In this document: piece after piece, positions 62,618-64,000 of the stretch
Layout: each line of letters starts with the position of its first letter
How positions within the stretch are numbered: the stretch's first letter is position 1
DNA from: Marsupella aquatica
Lineage: Eukaryota; Marchantiophyta
NCBI GenBank assembly: GCA_973895155.1
Contig: OZ316897.1
Location: 16,058,001 to 16,122,000 of the forward strand
DNA length: 64,000 bases
Direction of reading: 5' to 3'
Position numbers and translations under genes: made by a program
Notes under the pieces: generated by a model
Told to the model about the DNA's origin: nothing
Seen by the model: only the letters and a program-made list of their open reading frames with translations
Databases searched by the model: none

Positions 62618-64000
62618 GTTAGTGTAGTTAGTGGCTATTAAGGTTCATGACAGAAAAAGGTTCTGGAGTACCAAATTCATGATCTATATAGCTTTGAGGA
62701 GTACCAAATTCATGATCTATAAGTTTTGAGGAGTACCAAACTCATGTCCATAACCTTTTGCCTTAAAGATAGCTCATAGCAAACTCATGTCCATATTTTT
62801 GCCATAAAGGTTGGTCATGACTAAGTAATTGTAGAGGATAGTGATAAAAAAAATTAGCCATAACGATTGGTCATGTGCCTATGACCATAAGTAATTGTAG
62901 AGGATAGTGACAAGAAAAACAGCTATGGCCATTTCTTTAGGGCGAAAGCCAAATCTATAAGTATGAAGCTTTTGGACATCCTAATAGGGGGCTCTAGGGT
63001 GTCTCAAAACTCAAAGTTAGATTCTCGACAGAAAAAGTGATGGATTACGAAATTCATGATCCATAACTTTTTGTTATAAAGATTAGTTCATGATCCATAA
63101 CTTTTTGTCATTAAGATTTCAGGTGCTACCTTGTTGTTTGGGAGTCTACACAGATTTTTTTTGTCTTATTGAGATTTTTTATATGTATTTTGGTTTCAAT
63201 TTATTTTATACCATTTAACGCCCTCTTATATTTTCTATATTTCGTTGTTGACACCCCTTTTTAGATCTAGTTTATTTTTTAATCTTGCCCCTCCTTTGTT
63301 AGAATATGTTATATTCATCCTTAAATTTGGGTTCTTTTAAATTGATTTTTCATACTCTATGGATAGCTAGACCCTAAGCTACCCCTTCCCAAGGTGTCAT
63401 GGAACCAAGGTGGTATAAGAAACAAACATTTCAAGAGAATGCCAACCCCTCCCCTTTACCTCGGGATAAGAGTTCTGTTTCCTAAGCTTATGGTTTTTAG
63501 TGATGTTTCCTAAGCTTAAGGGTTTGAGTGACATACCTATCGCTCCCGTGAATTATGAGGAAAGCATGAGAGGCCCGTCATTTTTTGAAAGACATTCAAA
63601 ATAACTTAGAAGCTAAATAGTTGTTTACTAGAAAACTGACCTTGTAAAAAAATTAAGTGATCACGAGAAGACACTTTGTAAAGGAATAAGCACTGAAGCA
63701 CAAGTACCAAGTCACCCTAAACTAATTTATTCTTACCTTAAAGTGATTACTAAGAAAATTATCCAAACTCTAAAAAGGAATAATTCTTTATTTGTCTCAA
63801 CAGTCATGAGAATCCTTTTGAGGATACCTTCATGGTGTGTAGGATTGGGATAGGACAAAGGTCAAGCTCTCCAAGAATGTTCCTCCTAGCACCTAGCTTG
63901 CTCCCTCAACAATGAGCATGAGTCTCCAAGAAGAGCTCTCCCTGGCCTATCTATGTCAGATAGAGTCACTGCTAATCACCATTAACACCATAATGGTGGT
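62618..64000. other. AT-rich intergenic region with GAGTACCAAATTCATGATCTAT repeats
   Basis: From about 62665 to 62745 the phrase GGAGTACCAAA-TCATG occurs three times, and CCATAA-GATTGGTCATG or CATAACTTTTTGT-ATAAAGAT phrases continue to about 63120. The segment AAGTAATTGTAGAGGATAGTGA is present at about 62824 and 62890. No gene recognised to the end of the window. Confidence 0.55.

Overview
The window looks like nuclear DNA of a streptophyte plant, most likely a non-seed land plant (bryophyte grade, for example a liverwort or moss). I cannot fix the species. The reasons are: a legume-lectin receptor kinase, a vacuolar AVT1-type amino-acid transporter and a TPR protein with plastid targeting features; GT-AG introns of a few hundred bases; about one gene per 8-9 kb; AT-rich intergenic DNA full of short tandem duplications; and two families (a secreted crotonase and an NmrA-like reductase) whose best remembered relatives are fungal or bacterial.

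Layout: 1-7.9 kb has no recognisable gene but many 40-230 bp tandem duplications. An AVT1-like transporter (7904-10429, +, three exons) converges on an L-type lectin receptor kinase (11269-13530, -, one exon). 14.4-20.4 kb is repeat-rich (candidate tRNA-derived SINE with a TG tail, a 62-bp repeat, a 1-kb AT-rich satellite). A RAD7-like leucine-rich-repeat protein follows (20398-22740, +, one exon). 22.7-29 kb is gene-free and passes into GC-rich retroelement debris.

29.0-36.4 kb is the most notable part. It is a minus-strand Ty3/gypsy element encoding Gag, aspartic protease, a cytosine-C5 DNA methyltransferase, reverse transcriptase, RNase H, integrase and a C-terminal PHD-type zinc finger, all in one reading frame of 2372 codons cut by three in-frame stops. 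Two stops lie at domain borders, and the one just before reverse transcriptase (UAG CAA UCA) matches the tobamovirus-type readthrough consensus. The third lies inside reverse transcriptase and looks like a true lesion. Methyltransferase-bearing retrotransposons have, to my knowledge, been described from charophyte algae and dinoflagellates. The extra PHD finger and the readthrough-type junction are the least expected parts.

To its right are a 5S-rRNA-like repeat cluster (36.9-37.1 kb), a second gypsy RT fragment (38.3-38.6 kb) and a segment inverted relative to one at 27 kb. A four-exon chloroplast TPR gene lies at 41.2-43.7 kb (-). From 46.05 to 56.2 kb there is a large inverted segmental duplication. 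Each arm of about 2.6 kb carries one intact intronless secreted crotonase (47570-48508 + and 53723-54661 -, about 84% identical), and a small unrecognised two-exon gene lies between the arms. The right end holds a 66-bp minisatellite, an F-box/kelch remnant, a third copy of the duplication's outer repeat, and an intact NmrA-like reductase (61700-62617, +).

The host genes do not form a pathway; this is ordinary dispersed plant gene order. The two crotonases and the reductase are candidate metabolic genes of foreign origin, and the methyltransferase and PHD finger suggest that the gypsy element may act on the chromatin state of its own copies.
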